DNA from: Marinobacter litoralis
GTDB taxonomy: Bacteria > Pseudomonadota > Gammaproteobacteria > Pseudomonadales > Oleiphilaceae
Assembly: GCF_016427555.1 (NCBI RefSeq)
Contig: NZ_JAELVS010000002.1
Span: 310,001 to 374,000, forward strand
Length of the DNA: 64,000 nucleotides
Direction: 5' to 3'
Both the position numbers and the translations under genes were made by a program. This document shows, in pieces, positions 8,597-17,669 of the stretch. The notes under the pieces are model-generated. The model worked only from the letters and a program-made list of their open reading frames with translations, made no database searches and was not told the origin of the DNA. Each line of letters opens with the position of its first letter. Within the stretch, counting starts at the first letter, position 1.

Positions 8597-10009
8597 GTGG
8601 CCCACGTCAGGTTGTTTAAACATTATTTGCACCTGCCTTTCATTCTGCTAGGTCTGATTGATCTGGTTGTTCTGGTTTTTTCTTGTGCTTTAGCTGTGTT
8701 CTTCCGCTTTTTTGGCGACGCAGAGTTTTTTAATGCCCATATCGGTTTTATTTTCCCCTCACTTCTCGTTTTTGCGGTAGTAAACCTTCTTGTCATGATG
8801 GCGCTAGGCGTTTACCAGGCCAGTATTGAGGAAGGGATGTCGGGCATGATGCTGCGTACGATCATGGCGATGATCCTCTCCATACCGGTCAGTGGCTTCG
8901 CCTATTTCGTCGCCAGTGAATGGTTCTGGTATTTGGGCAGTTTTGAATTGTTGTCCTCGGCCACGGTTCTATCCATTTTTTGCCTGGGCATCAGTCGCGT
9001 GCTTTTCTTTGCAATGGTAGGCAAGGCCTGGTTTAAGCGCAGGGTTGTGGTATTGGGTGCAGGTCAACAAGCCAAACAACTGCTTCAGGATCTTACCACC
9101 CCATTTAATCGCAAGGGTTTTACGTTAGATGGTTTTATCCCTATGCCAGATGAAGCCGTAGCGGTTGATGCCAAGCATCTCATTAACCTGCCTGCCTCCC
9201 TCCACAATTACGTTATGCGTCATCCGGTCAGGGAGATTGTCATCGCGGTTGATGACCGCCGTCGTGGCTTGCCTTTGGATGACCTTCTTGAATGCAAAAT
9301 GGCCGGTGTCAGCATTATTGACGGTATAAATTTTTATGAGCGCGAATCCAGAAAGGTGGCCTTGGAGATGCTCACCAGAGGCTGGCTGGTGTTCTCAGAT
9401 GGCTATACGTTTTCAGCCATGTACGGAATCGGTAAGCGAGTTCTCGACATTCTAGCCGCGGCTCTTCTGCTCGTGGCAACCTTTCCGATCATGTTGCTGA
9501 CAGCACTTGCCATTAAGGTGGAAGACGGTCTTTCTGCTCCGGTTTTATACAGCCAGGAGCGGGTTGGGTTGAATAATCGACCGTTCAGAGTTCACAAGTT
9601 TCGTTCGATGGGGTTAGACGCGGAAAAAAATGGAGCAGTCTGGGCCAAGAAGAATGATTCGAGGGTGACAAAAGTCGGTGACTTTATCCGCCGCGTGCGG
9701 ATCGATGAGCTACCGCAAATCTTTAACGTGTTAAACGGCACGATGGCATTCGTCGGCCCGCGCCCGGAACGCCCCATTTTTGTAGAGCGATTAGCCCAGT
9801 CCATTCCGTTCTACTCTGAGAGGCATCGAGTAAAGCCTGGCCTTACCGGTTGGGCGCAATTGTGTTTTGCCTATGCCGACAGTGAGGAGGATACCCGGGA
9901 AAAACTCAGGTATGACCTATACTACATAAAGAATCAGAGTCTCCTTCTTGATCTTTTGATTGTGATTCAGACGGTTGAGGTGGTTTTGTTCAAGAAAGGC
10001 TCACGGTAG
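8597..10009 (+). CDS. Priming sugar-1-phosphate transferase, PEP-CTERM/XrtA-associated (EpsB type)
   Basis: Transfers the first sugar phosphate to undecaprenyl phosphate at the inner membrane, starting repeat-unit synthesis. The 470-residue protein has about four N-terminal transmembrane helices (residues 10-135), a Rossmann-like CoA-binding-type middle (VVVLGAGQQAKQL) and a C-terminal bacterial sugar transferase domain. That domain shows YSQERVGLNNRPFRVHKFRS, RRVRIDELPQIFNVLNG, FVGPRPERP and KPGLTGWAQ, all family hallmarks. The GTG at 8597 follows AAGGAG (8586-8591). It is the first gene of the exopolysaccharide operon, as is usual in exosortase A loci. Confidence 0.92.
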   Translation: MAHVRLFKHYLHLPFILLGLIDLVVLVFSCALAVFFRFFGDAEFFNAHIGFIFPSLLVFAVVNLLVMMALGVYQASIEEGMSGMMLRTIMAMILSIPVSGFAYFVASEWFWYLGSFELLSSATVLSIFCLGISRVLFFAMVGKAWFKRRVVVLGAGQQAKQLLQDLTTPFNRKGFTLDGFIPMPDEAVAVDAKHLINLPASLHNYVMRHPVREIVIAVDDRRRGLPLDDLLECKMAGVSIIDGINFYERESRKVALEMLTRGWLVFSDGYTFSAMYGIGKRVLDILAAALLLVATFPIMLLTALAIKVEDGLSAPVLYSQERVGLNNRPFRVHKFRSMGLDAEKNGAVWAKKNDSRVTKVGDFIRRVRIDELPQIFNVLNGTMAFVGPRPERPIFVERLAQSIPFYSERHRVKPGLTGWAQLCFAYADSEEDTREKLRYDLYYIKNQSLLLDLLIVIQTVEVVLFKKGSR

Positions 10010-10064
10010 CTTCGGGGGCATCCCCGGAACACGGAACTCAGCACTAATAAAAGAGAGAAAAACA

Positions 10065-10709
10065 ATGTCTCTGAAGTCCTTCGTCTCTGCAGCAGTTTTT
10101 TCATTCATGGTCGCCTTTATGTTGGCAGGCTGTGCGTCCAATTCCCCGTCTTCACCAGAAATGGTGCAGCGCGCTTTGGCGATGGAAGCGCGTGACAGTG
10201 TTGACCAATACGTTTTAGGTGCCACAGACGTTGTACGGGTTTCCGTGTGGCGTAACGAAGATATCAGCATTTCTGTCCCGGTTAGGCCAGACGGCATGAT
10301 TTCTGTGCCTCTGGTAGGGGACGTAAGGGCGAGCGGAGAAACGCCCGAGCAGCTTGCTCAGTCAATCAGGGCGAAATTGTCAGAGTATATTCGGGAGCCG
10401 CAGGTAAGTGTCGTCGTCACCTCCATGGGAAGTCATGAGTTCACAGACCGGGTGCGGGTAACCGGTGCCGTTCGCCAACCGATTTCGATTCCTCACCGAA
10501 GCGGTATGACCGTTCTTGACCTGTTTTTGAATGCGGGCGGCGCTAACCAATTTGCGAACCTGAACGATTCGATGTTGTACCGGCAGGTTGACGACAAGGT
10601 TGTAGCAATACCCGTTCAGCTAGAGGACATCCTGAGTAAGGGACGGATAGCCACCAACTATTCGATGCGCCCGGGAGATATTTTGACCATACCTGAGCGA
10701 AGTTTCTAA
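10065..10709 (+). CDS. Wza-like polysaccharide export lipoprotein
   Basis: Outer-membrane or periplasmic export protein of the OPX family, short XrtA-associated type. The 214-residue product begins with a lipoprotein signal peptide and lipobox LAGC (Cys23). The Poly_export domain follows (YVLGATDVVRVSVWRNEDIS to about residue 120), then an SLBB domain (RVRVTGAVRQPISIPHRSG) and the ending GDILTIPERSF. The ATG at 10065 is preceded by an AAGAGAG stretch (about 10051-10057) and directly gives the signal peptide. It sits between the priming transferase and the chain-length protein, with which it would form the trans-envelope export machinery. Confidence 0.92.
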   Translation: MSLKSFVSAAVFSFMVAFMLAGCASNSPSSPEMVQRALAMEARDSVDQYVLGATDVVRVSVWRNEDISISVPVRPDGMISVPLVGDVRASGETPEQLAQSIRAKLSEYIREPQVSVVVTSMGSHEFTDRVRVTGAVRQPISIPHRSGMTVLDLFLNAGGANQFANLNDSMLYRQVDDKVVAIPVQLEDILSKGRIATNYSMRPGDILTIPERSF

Positions 10710-10750
10710 CCCCCTACGACCACCAATCGCCCATCCGGCCAGGTGTGATT

Positions 10751-12271
10751 ATGGCTTTACCCTTATCGAAAATGCCGAACGAGATTATTCGTGAGGTTAG
10801 AGAGCGCAAATGGTTAGTGCTGTTAGCCTTTCTGGTAATCAGCTTCACGGTATTGAGTGTGGGGTTTGTCTTTCCGTATAAGTACCAGGCTTCTGTTGTG
10901 ATCTTTGTGGATGACAGCAATATCATCCGCCCACTCATGGAAGGCCGGGCGGTTACTACCAAAATCAATGATCGCATCTCTGGTGCTCGAGAACTGTTAT
11001 TGACCCGATCGGTAATTGAGCGTTTGGCTCGGGATACGACTGTCTATCCCGATTCCTCCATGGAAGATGCTGCCGTTGAGCAGCGTATCGGCCGTATTCG
11101 CGGCAACCTGTTTGTCCGCCCCAGGGGCGATAGCTATTTCAGCATCGGGTTCTCATCAGAATCGCAACTGGAAACCTTCAGGGTGGCGCAGAAGCTGGCT
11201 CAGTTGTTTATTGAGGAATCCAATGACCGTAAGCGAAAGGAAAGTCGTGGTGCTTACGATTTTATTGATAAACAAGTGAAGAGCTACGAGCAACAATTGG
11301 CGCAAGTGGAGCAGCAACTTAAAGAATTTCTGTCTGAAAATACCGATGGCACCGAAGGCGAGGCCAACGCCCGCTTGGCCCAGCTCCGGAACCAACTCGA
11401 GCTCGCCCGCCTTCAACGGCAAGAACTCAATGCAAGAGTGGAGTCACTGCAGCAACAACGCGGTGGGGTTCGTCAGACCATCCGCCAAGGAAAAACAGAG
11501 GATGTGTACCGTCAAAGGATCAGTGTTCTTGAAGAACGTCTGGACACGCTGCGTCTGCAATACCATGACACTTATCCTGATATCGTGATTCTGCGTGAGC
11601 AAATTGCCGAATTAAAAAAACAGCGCAGAGCTCATTTGGCGGGCGGTCAACGTTCCTCTGGTGAGGATGAAGGCGTGCAAACCTTTAACCCGTTGTATCA
11701 GGAAATCACTGCCGACATCACCAAAGCGCGTGCTGATGTCGCCACAATCGACATAAGAATTTCCTCGCTAGAAAAACTCATCGCCGAGCAAAATCGCCGA
11801 ATGGAGAGAATCCAAGAGAACAAGGCCCAGTACTCCGATCTTACGAGAGATCTGCAGGTAAACCGCGAAATATACGACGATCTTTTGAAGCGGCGCGAGA
11901 AGGCCCGAGTGTCTATGCATCTGGATGTGGAAGGGCAGGGCCTCAGCTATCGAATCAACGAGGCCGCGCAATATCCTAATCAACCCTCCGGCCCCCGGTT
12001 TTCGGCCTTTGCAGCTGCGGGGCTGCTGGCAGGAGCATTTATTCCCTTTGGCGCTATCGCTGGCCTATTGCAAATCGATCCTCGAGTACGGGTGAGAGAG
12101 CAGCTGGAGGAAGAGATTGGCTTGCCTGTGTTAATTGATATCCCCGCAGTTCGAACGCCTTTCGAAAAACGTCGGGACCGACGGGTAACCGTTTTAATCG
12201 GGATATGTGCGGTAGTGATTGTGGCTGTGTATGGCGCCATCGTGGCGGCTGCATACATGGGAGTTCTGTAA
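10751..12271 (+). CDS. XrtA-associated polysaccharide chain-length determinant (Wzz-like)
   Basis: Inner-membrane co-polymerase that controls chain length and bridges to the export lipoprotein. The 506-residue protein has a transmembrane helix at about 21-42, a long periplasmic coiled coil rich in Gln/Glu/Arg (about 160-390), the proline motif QYPNQPSGPR before a second helix near 417-440, and a last C-terminal helix. ATG 10751 is preferred over GTG 10745 because AGG at 10741-10743 is spaced correctly only for it. The stop overlaps the next start (TAATG), so coupled translation with the kinase-like gene is likely. Confidence 0.9.
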   Translation: MALPLSKMPNEIIREVRERKWLVLLAFLVISFTVLSVGFVFPYKYQASVVIFVDDSNIIRPLMEGRAVTTKINDRISGARELLLTRSVIERLARDTTVYPDSSMEDAAVEQRIGRIRGNLFVRPRGDSYFSIGFSSESQLETFRVAQKLAQLFIEESNDRKRKESRGAYDFIDKQVKSYEQQLAQVEQQLKEFLSENTDGTEGEANARLAQLRNQLELARLQRQELNARVESLQQQRGGVRQTIRQGKTEDVYRQRISVLEERLDTLRLQYHDTYPDIVILREQIAELKKQRRAHLAGGQRSSGEDEGVQTFNPLYQEITADITKARADVATIDIRISSLEKLIAEQNRRMERIQENKAQYSDLTRDLQVNREIYDDLLKRREKARVSMHLDVEGQGLSYRINEAAQYPNQPSGPRFSAFAAAGLLAGAFIPFGAIAGLLQIDPRVRVREQLEEEIGLPVLIDIPAVRTPFEKRRDRRVTVLIGICAVVIVAVYGAIVAAAYMGVL

Positions 12272-13176
12272 TGGCGGATTGGAAGAGCGAGACCTCTAGA
12301 GTTGACGATGCGGGGGTAGGTGGCCCTGATCGTGAACATCGCAATAACCAACCTGATCATGTAGAGCGGCATCCGTACTTCCAACGTCGCAAGGAACGGT
12401 TGGAAAAGGAAGTCGAAGCATCTGGCGAGGAAGATTCAAAACTTTTGGTACCCAGCTCCTTAGAGCTTGGGCCGGGAGCTGTTGACCGGTATCTGATCAG
12501 CAAGCAAATTACAAAGATGCAGGAGCCCCGAAAGCTCACTCCTGATGATCTGGATGAACGGAGAATCATTTACCCTGAATCTTCGAACCGAGTGCTTGTT
12601 AACAGGTTTCGTGATCTGCGGACCAAGTTATTAGAGTTGTCCGGCGGCAACAATTTTACGATGGTGGTCAGCGGAGCTTCCCCGGGCGCAGGCTCTTCGT
12701 TTGTAGCGCTTAATTTGGCTGCGGCTTTCGCTTTTGATCAGGCGAAAACGGCGCTGGTCATTGATTGCAACCTGCGAGAACCCTCCATTCATAGCTCTTT
12801 GGACGTCATACCCGAGACCGGCTTAACCGATTTTCTGGATGATCCGAACTTCGATATCAGCAGAATCTTGTATCCGACCGGCATTCCCAGGCTCCGTTTG
12901 ATCCCGGCGGGTAGTCGCCGCGAAACACCTGCTGAGTTCTTCACCTCGTTTCGTATGAAGCAATTCCTCCAAGCCATCCGCCGGCGGTATCCGGACCGCT
13001 TTATTGTGCTGGACACGGCACCAATTTCCGAATCTCCGGATGCCCGTATTCTCACGGAACTTTGTGACTACGGCATGTTGGTGGTGCCACACGGGAAGAT
13101 CACGCCATCAACCGTTGAGAAAGCGGCCACGGCGTTTAATCCGGATAAATTTGTGGGGGCTGTTATCAATGGTTAG
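12271..13176 (+). CDS. BY-kinase-like ATPase, XrtA-associated, with defective Walker A
   Basis: Resembles the XrtA-associated tyrosine autokinase that partners the chain-length protein. The 301-residue protein has the Walker A' Asp (Asp165, LVIDCNLREP) and a Walker B-like strand with Asp248 (IVLDTAPI). The P-loop, however, reads SPGAGSSF where the family has PGEGKSF: the invariant Lys is Ser142. It also ends abruptly at KFVGAVING with no C-terminal tyrosine cluster. It is therefore probably a regulatory pseudokinase or scaffold rather than an active autokinase. The start at 12271 overlaps the previous stop by one base and the end overlaps the next gene by eight bases, so it is translated within the operon. 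The residue is read directly from the bases at 12694-12696. Confidence 0.82.
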   Translation: MADWKSETSRVDDAGVGGPDREHRNNQPDHVERHPYFQRRKERLEKEVEASGEEDSKLLVPSSLELGPGAVDRYLISKQITKMQEPRKLTPDDLDERRIIYPESSNRVLVNRFRDLRTKLLELSGGNNFTMVVSGASPGAGSSFVALNLAAAFAFDQAKTALVIDCNLREPSIHSSLDVIPETGLTDFLDDPNFDISRILYPTGIPRLRLIPAGSRRETPAEFFTSFRMKQFLQAIRRRYPDRFIVLDTAPISESPDARILTELCDYGMLVVPHGKITPSTVEKAATAFNPDKFVGAVING

Positions 13177-14461
13177 ACCACACCTCACAAGCAAGTTTTG
13201 TCTTTCGCGGATGTGTGCGGTTGGATGGTGTTTCGGGTTCCTGTCTTCAACGGCAATCGCTGACCCCGTTCAGTTGGCCGTCGGGCAAACGATTCTAACC
13301 ACGAATAACGCAACTAAAGTTCTTGAGCAGGACAGACAGGACAATACGAAAAGCAGAACTTACCTGAATGCTACTTACGAGAAGAGCGATGGTCGATGCG
13401 TTGGCGGCCTTTCAGGGAGTGTTGGCTATACCGTTTGGTCGGACGAATCCTTCGACAATGAAACCGACGCTCAGGTAGATGCGCGGGGTAGATGCGAGTT
13501 ATCCGAAAGTTTGAGTTGGAGTGTCACGAACAACTTGCGGGAAGTCACGCAGGATACTTCGGATAACGACACCCCCGATAACAGGACGCGCAAAAACCTG
13601 TTCTCCACCGGCCCTAACTATATTTTTCAGGTGAGTCCCGTGGATTCGGTGAGTTTCGAGGCCCGATACGAAAACACCGAATTCAGCGAACCAGAAGAAC
13701 GTGATAGCGAACGAGTAATCGGTACGGCTGGTTGGAGCCATTTATTTAATCCCACTCTGAATGGTGGCCTTAGTCTTTCGGTGAGTGATACCGAGTATGA
13801 CACCAGCGCCAACGTACAGGTGCGATCGGCTCAAGTGAACTTGGGAAAACGGTGGGCAACGGCTTCATTATCAAGCGCTATAGGAGTGAGCGAGATCGAA
13901 ACAGAATTTGGTGCATCGTCGTCCACCAGCAGTGGCAGTGTGGGGAACCTTGAGTTCATCCGTGAGATTAGTGGCAGTGCTGAGTGGTATCTGCGGGGGG
14001 CAAGGGAGTTGACCGATAGTACCTCGAGTTTTGATATTCGATTTGAAGAGTTCGAGTTCAATCTTACCGAAAGTCTGGCGGTTGAAACGACATCGCTTGA
14101 GGCAGGGCTGAACAAAAGATTCTCTAATGGTAGTCGCCTCAGCGCTGGGGTGTTCACAAACAGCTCCGACTATCTTGACTCCGACGAAGAGGAGCAGAGT
14201 GCGGGAGTTCGGCTAAGTGCCACCAAGTCTCTGTCGCAGCTGGTGTCGCTATATGCAAAGTATGGGTACCGATACACCAAATTCGAAAAAGATGAATCGG
14301 ATGATGAGCAGCTTAATATTGAGCTTGGCTTGAAATATCAAGCCAGTCGCAGGCTCAACGTATTCGCCAGTGTTGGGCACGAAGAGAAGGGTAGCGACGT
14401 GGTATCAAGGAGGTACGAGGAGCGTTGGGCATTGGTTGGTTTGGAGTACCAGCTTCGTTGA
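13169..14461 (+). CDS. XrtA/PEP-CTERM-associated outer-membrane beta-barrel protein
   Basis: Predicted outer-membrane protein of the family linked to exosortase A polysaccharide loci (TIGR03016-like), possibly the secretion pore or an anchor. The 430-residue product starts with a signal peptide ending near TAIA-DP. Alternating-hydrophobicity strands rich in Ser, Thr, Glu and Asp follow, such as LSAGVFTNSSDYLDSDEEEQ and LYAKYGYRYTKFEK, ending RWALVGLEYQLR. The ATG at 13169 overlaps the kinase-like gene by eight bases; an internal ATG at 13211 also leaves a signal peptide and cannot be excluded. In the standard locus an ExeA-like ATPase gene follows; here the deacetylase comes next. Confidence 0.8.
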   Translation: MVRPHLTSKFCLSRMCAVGWCFGFLSSTAIADPVQLAVGQTILTTNNATKVLEQDRQDNTKSRTYLNATYEKSDGRCVGGLSGSVGYTVWSDESFDNETDAQVDARGRCELSESLSWSVTNNLREVTQDTSDNDTPDNRTRKNLFSTGPNYIFQVSPVDSVSFEARYENTEFSEPEERDSERVIGTAGWSHLFNPTLNGGLSLSVSDTEYDTSANVQVRSAQVNLGKRWATASLSSAIGVSEIETEFGASSSTSSGSVGNLEFIREISGSAEWYLRGARELTDSTSSFDIRFEEFEFNLTESLAVETTSLEAGLNKRFSNGSRLSAGVFTNSSDYLDSDEEEQSAGVRLSATKSLSQLVSLYAKYGYRYTKFEKDESDDEQLNIELGLKYQASRRLNVFASVGHEEKGSDVVSRRYEERWALVGLEYQLR

Positions 14462-14490
14462 ATCAACCATCACAGGGAAGAGCTTTGAGC

Positions 14491-15348
14491 ATGACGCAAA
14501 AAATAACAAATGCATTAACATTCGATGTGGAAGATTACTTCCAGGTGGCGGCTCTCGCTGAAGCCGTTCAGTATGACGATTGGCCCTCCATGGAGTACCG
14601 GGTAGAGGCGAATACCGACCGAATCCTTTGCTTACTCGACGAAGCTCAAACCAAAGCGACCTTTTTCACCTTAGGCTGGGTGGCCGAGCGCTCGTCAGCA
14701 TTAGTTAAGCGTATTGTCGCGCAGGGCCATGAAATTGCGAGTCATGGTTACAGCCATCAGCTCATCTACAACCAGACCCCCGACGTTTTCCGTGAAGAAA
14801 CCCGTAAATCGAAGGAAATTCTGGAAGACATAACCGGGCAGGCCGTGACGGGGTATCGCGCCGCGAGCTATTCAATCACCCACCAGTCACGTTGGGCACT
14901 GGATATTCTTTGTGAAGAGGGTTTTACCTGGGATTCGTCGATTTTTCCGGTACATCATGACCGTTATGGCATGCCCGGCACCCCGAGATGGCCCCACCGG
15001 CTTAAAACCGATAATGGCCACGAGCTGGCGGAATTTCCGTTGAGTACGCTGAAGTTACCTGGATATACGTTACCAATTGCTGGCGGCGGATACTTCCGGC
15101 TATTTCCATACTGGTTCAGCCAATGGGGATTAGGTTCTATTAACCGGAAGGGGCAGCCGTTTGTATTTTATTTACACCCATGGGAAGTCGATCCCGGGCA
15201 ACCACGACTGGATGTAAAGTGGTTTTCCCGGTTTCGGCACTACAACAATCTGGATGTGTGCGAAGCGCGTTTGCAAAAGCTGCTATCGCAATTCCAGTTC
15301 ACTACGATGACGCAGGTTCTCCGGAACCGCGGCGTGTTGGATAACTAA
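14491..15348 (+). CDS. XrtA-associated polysaccharide deacetylase (NodB homology)
   Basis: Carbohydrate esterase family 4-type deacetylase, expected to remove N- or O-acetyl groups from the polysaccharide. The 285-residue protein starts with NALTFDVEDYFQV, the form typical of exosortase-linked deacetylases. It has the HGYSH zinc-binding motif, GYRAASYSIT, and a C-terminal FYLHPWEVDP with the catalytic-region His. No signal peptide is visible, as usual for this subgroup. The ATG at 14491 fits the family N-terminus; AGGGAAG lies somewhat far upstream and an in-frame TTG at 14485 is an alternative start. A second, different deacetylase lies at 21.0 kb. Confidence 0.9.
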   Translation: MTQKITNALTFDVEDYFQVAALAEAVQYDDWPSMEYRVEANTDRILCLLDEAQTKATFFTLGWVAERSSALVKRIVAQGHEIASHGYSHQLIYNQTPDVFREETRKSKEILEDITGQAVTGYRAASYSITHQSRWALDILCEEGFTWDSSIFPVHHDRYGMPGTPRWPHRLKTDNGHELAEFPLSTLKLPGYTLPIAGGGYFRLFPYWFSQWGLGSINRKGQPFVFYLHPWEVDPGQPRLDVKWFSRFRHYNNLDVCEARLQKLLSQFQFTTMTQVLRNRGVLDN

Positions 15349-15351
15349 CCC

Positions 15352-16521
15352 ATGCTGTATCTAATCTTTTGGTTATCACTGTTTTTGTTGGTTTATGTCT
15401 ACGTCGGTTACCCCTTGGTAGTTACGGTGTTGGCGAACACCATGCCCACAGTGCAGTCAGCTGCTGCAAGCAGTGGTGATGAAAACCTGCCTTTCGTGTC
15501 CATACTCATCGCTGCGTATAACGAAGCTGCCGATATCGAAGCAACGCTCGCTAACAAACAAGAACTCGATTATCCCTCAGACAGAATTGAAGTGTTGGTC
15601 ATCTCGGATGAGTCCGAAGACGGTACGGATGACATTGTCCGGCGTTTTAGTGCGCAGGCTTCGATTCCCGTTCGCCTTTATCGTCAGTGCCCGAGACAAG
15701 GTAAAACTGCCGGCTTGAACACGCTGGTACCTGCGGCAAAAGGCAGCATTTTGCTGTTTTCCGATGCCAACTCGCATTGGGACCGGCAGGCTGTTCGCCA
15801 CTTGGTGCGCTGCTTTGATGATCCCAGCACAGGTTACGTCACTGGCAAGATGGTCTATGTAAACGATGACGGTTCCTTAGTGGGAGATGGCTGCAGCGCG
15901 TATATGAAGTACGAGAATTGGCTGCGTGAAAAAGAGACTGAACTTGGTTCGATTGTAGGTGTAGATGGCGGCATCGATGCCATGCGAAAAGATCTTTATC
16001 AGCCACTCCGAGCCGACCAACTGCCCGATTTTGTACAACCACTCAAAGTGATCGAGCAGGGCTATCGTGTTGTTTACCAACCGCGCGCACTGTTGCAGGA
16101 GTCAGCGCTGGACGATGGCGGCAGCGAATTCAGTATGCGGGTTCGGGTTAGCTTGCGAGCAATGTGGGCGTTAAAGGATATGCGCCATCTGATGAATCCG
16201 TTCACTTATGGGATCTTCGCAATCCAGCTTATTTCACACAAATTGTTGCGATATGCCGCCTTTTTGCCGCTTGCTACCTTCTCCTTGGCCGCGCTGCTCC
16301 TTGCCGGGCGAGGAGGCATTTATTCCTTGGGTTTCATCGGCGCCGTCGCGTTTTATGTGTTGGCCTGGATAGGTCATACCAAAACTGAGGGTAATCAAGC
16401 TACTTCTGTGATTCTAACCGTACCGTATTATTTCTTGTTGCTGAACTACGCCTCCTTGAAAGCGGCCATCTCGTTTTTAAAGGGGGAAAAGAAAGTCGTC
16501 TGGAACCCAAGGAAGGGCTGA
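15352..16521 (+). CDS. Membrane glycosyltransferase family 2
   Basis: Processive-looking GT2 enzyme with a cytosolic GT-A domain (FVSILIAAYNEAADIE, SDESEDGTDD, FSDANSHW, VDGGIDAMR) between an N-terminal helix (residues 1-22) and three or four C-terminal helices (about 285-375). It starts three bases after the deacetylase stop and lies in the polysaccharide operon, so it likely adds a backbone sugar. The donor and acceptor sugars cannot be told from sequence. The length of 389 residues is normal for this membrane-anchored GT2 group. Confidence 0.88.
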   Translation: MLYLIFWLSLFLLVYVYVGYPLVVTVLANTMPTVQSAAASSGDENLPFVSILIAAYNEAADIEATLANKQELDYPSDRIEVLVISDESEDGTDDIVRRFSAQASIPVRLYRQCPRQGKTAGLNTLVPAAKGSILLFSDANSHWDRQAVRHLVRCFDDPSTGYVTGKMVYVNDDGSLVGDGCSAYMKYENWLREKETELGSIVGVDGGIDAMRKDLYQPLRADQLPDFVQPLKVIEQGYRVVYQPRALLQESALDDGGSEFSMRVRVSLRAMWALKDMRHLMNPFTYGIFAIQLISHKLLRYAAFLPLATFSLAALLLAGRGGIYSLGFIGAVAFYVLAWIGHTKTEGNQATSVILTVPYYFLLLNYASLKAAISFLKGEKKVVWNPRKG

Positions 16522-16526
16522 GCAAC

Positions 16527-17669
16527 ATGGCGATCAAGGTGTTGCACTTAATTGATAGTGGCGGTCTTTACGGTGCTGAGAAGATGCTACTAACGCTTGT
16601 TTCCGAGCAGATAAAGCAGGGACTGGCTCCTATGATACTTAGCGCCGGGGAACCAGAGCAGCCCGAGAAACCACTCGAAACCGAGGCCAAAAACCTGGGC
16701 TTGCCCGTTACCCCGTGGCGCATGAAAGCAGGTTTCAACCTGATGGGTGCCAAGGACATTTTCCGCTGGGCCAGGAGCAACGGCTTTCAGTTACTGCACT
16801 CCCATGGCTATAAATTTAACGTGCTGATGGGCCTATGGCCGGAATCGATTCGTTCGTTGCCTTTGGTCACAACTTTGCACGGTTACATTAAAGCTCCGCG
16901 TTTTACCAAATCCTGGCTCTATGAAAGCGTAGATCGGTTCGCCCTAAACCAGATGAGAGCGGTGGTATTGGTATCTGAGACGATGAGGCAGCAAATACCA
17001 CGGGCCATTTCTGAGTCTGAAAGAGTGGCCGTGATACCGAATGGGCTGGACGTAGACGCTGTTCAGTTAAAAGCACAATGTCCACTAAGTGAAACCTACT
17101 TAGACTTTCTTGAAGCGCATTCGCCTGTGGTGCTGGCGGTGGGGCGGTTATCTCCGGAAAAGGGTTTTGATCGGCTAATTCAGGCCTTTAGCCTGGTAAT
17201 TGAGGATTACCCGAATGCGGGCTTGATCATCATTGGCGAGGGCGCGATGCGAGGGCAGCTTGAACGCCAGGCGAAAGAGGCTGACCTTTCATCAAACTTA
17301 TTACTTCCAGGTTATTCCGATCAAGTTCCAGCCTTAATGTCGAAGGTCGATATGTTGTGCATGCCGTCTCTGACAGAAGGGCTGCCGATTACCTTGCTCG
17401 AGGCTATGGCTGTGGAAGTTCCGATTCTCGCGACCAACGTGGGTGAAATTGGCCAGGTGCTGGGGCGAACGGGCACCCACACCTCGGGAGGAGTGGTTAT
17501 TCCCGAAAATGACGGTGCGGCGTTATTGGATGGTATGAAAGAAGTGCTCTCTAGCCTGGGAGCCCAGAAAATTGCCGCCAACTGGGCCCGGGACCGGGTG
17601 CAATCAGCCTATTCCTCGGTTTCTATGGCCCGGCAGTATTCCGCAGTCTATCAGCAGGCTATCGGATGA
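16527..17669 (+). CDS. Glycosyltransferase family 4
   Basis: GT-B fold retaining glycosyltransferase of 380 residues. The N-terminal acceptor domain opens with LHLIDSGGLYGAEKML. The C-terminal donor domain shows VLAVGRLSPEKGFDRLIQAF, then IIIGEGAMRGQLE and the nucleotide-sugar E-x7-E motif in SLTEGLPITLLEAMA. It is cytosolic, with no signal or membrane segment. Its stop overlaps the next start by four bases (ATGA), consistent with one transcription unit. The sugar transferred is unknown. Confidence 0.9.
   Translation: MAIKVLHLIDSGGLYGAEKMLLTLVSEQIKQGLAPMILSAGEPEQPEKPLETEAKNLGLPVTPWRMKAGFNLMGAKDIFRWARSNGFQLLHSHGYKFNVLMGLWPESIRSLPLVTTLHGYIKAPRFTKSWLYESVDRFALNQMRAVVLVSETMRQQIPRAISESERVAVIPNGLDVDAVQLKAQCPLSETYLDFLEAHSPVVLAVGRLSPEKGFDRLIQAFSLVIEDYPNAGLIIIGEGAMRGQLERQAKEADLSSNLLLPGYSDQVPALMSKVDMLCMPSLTEGLPITLLEAMAVEVPILATNVGEIGQVLGRTGTHTSGGVVIPENDGAALLDGMKEVLSSLGAQKIAANWARDRVQSAYSSVSMARQYSAVYQQAIG

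Noticed and set aside
12205..12270. Extended N-terminus for the kinase-like gene starting at 12205
   Set aside because: It would lie wholly inside the chain-length gene; the TAATG junction at 12271 and family length favour the shorter start.
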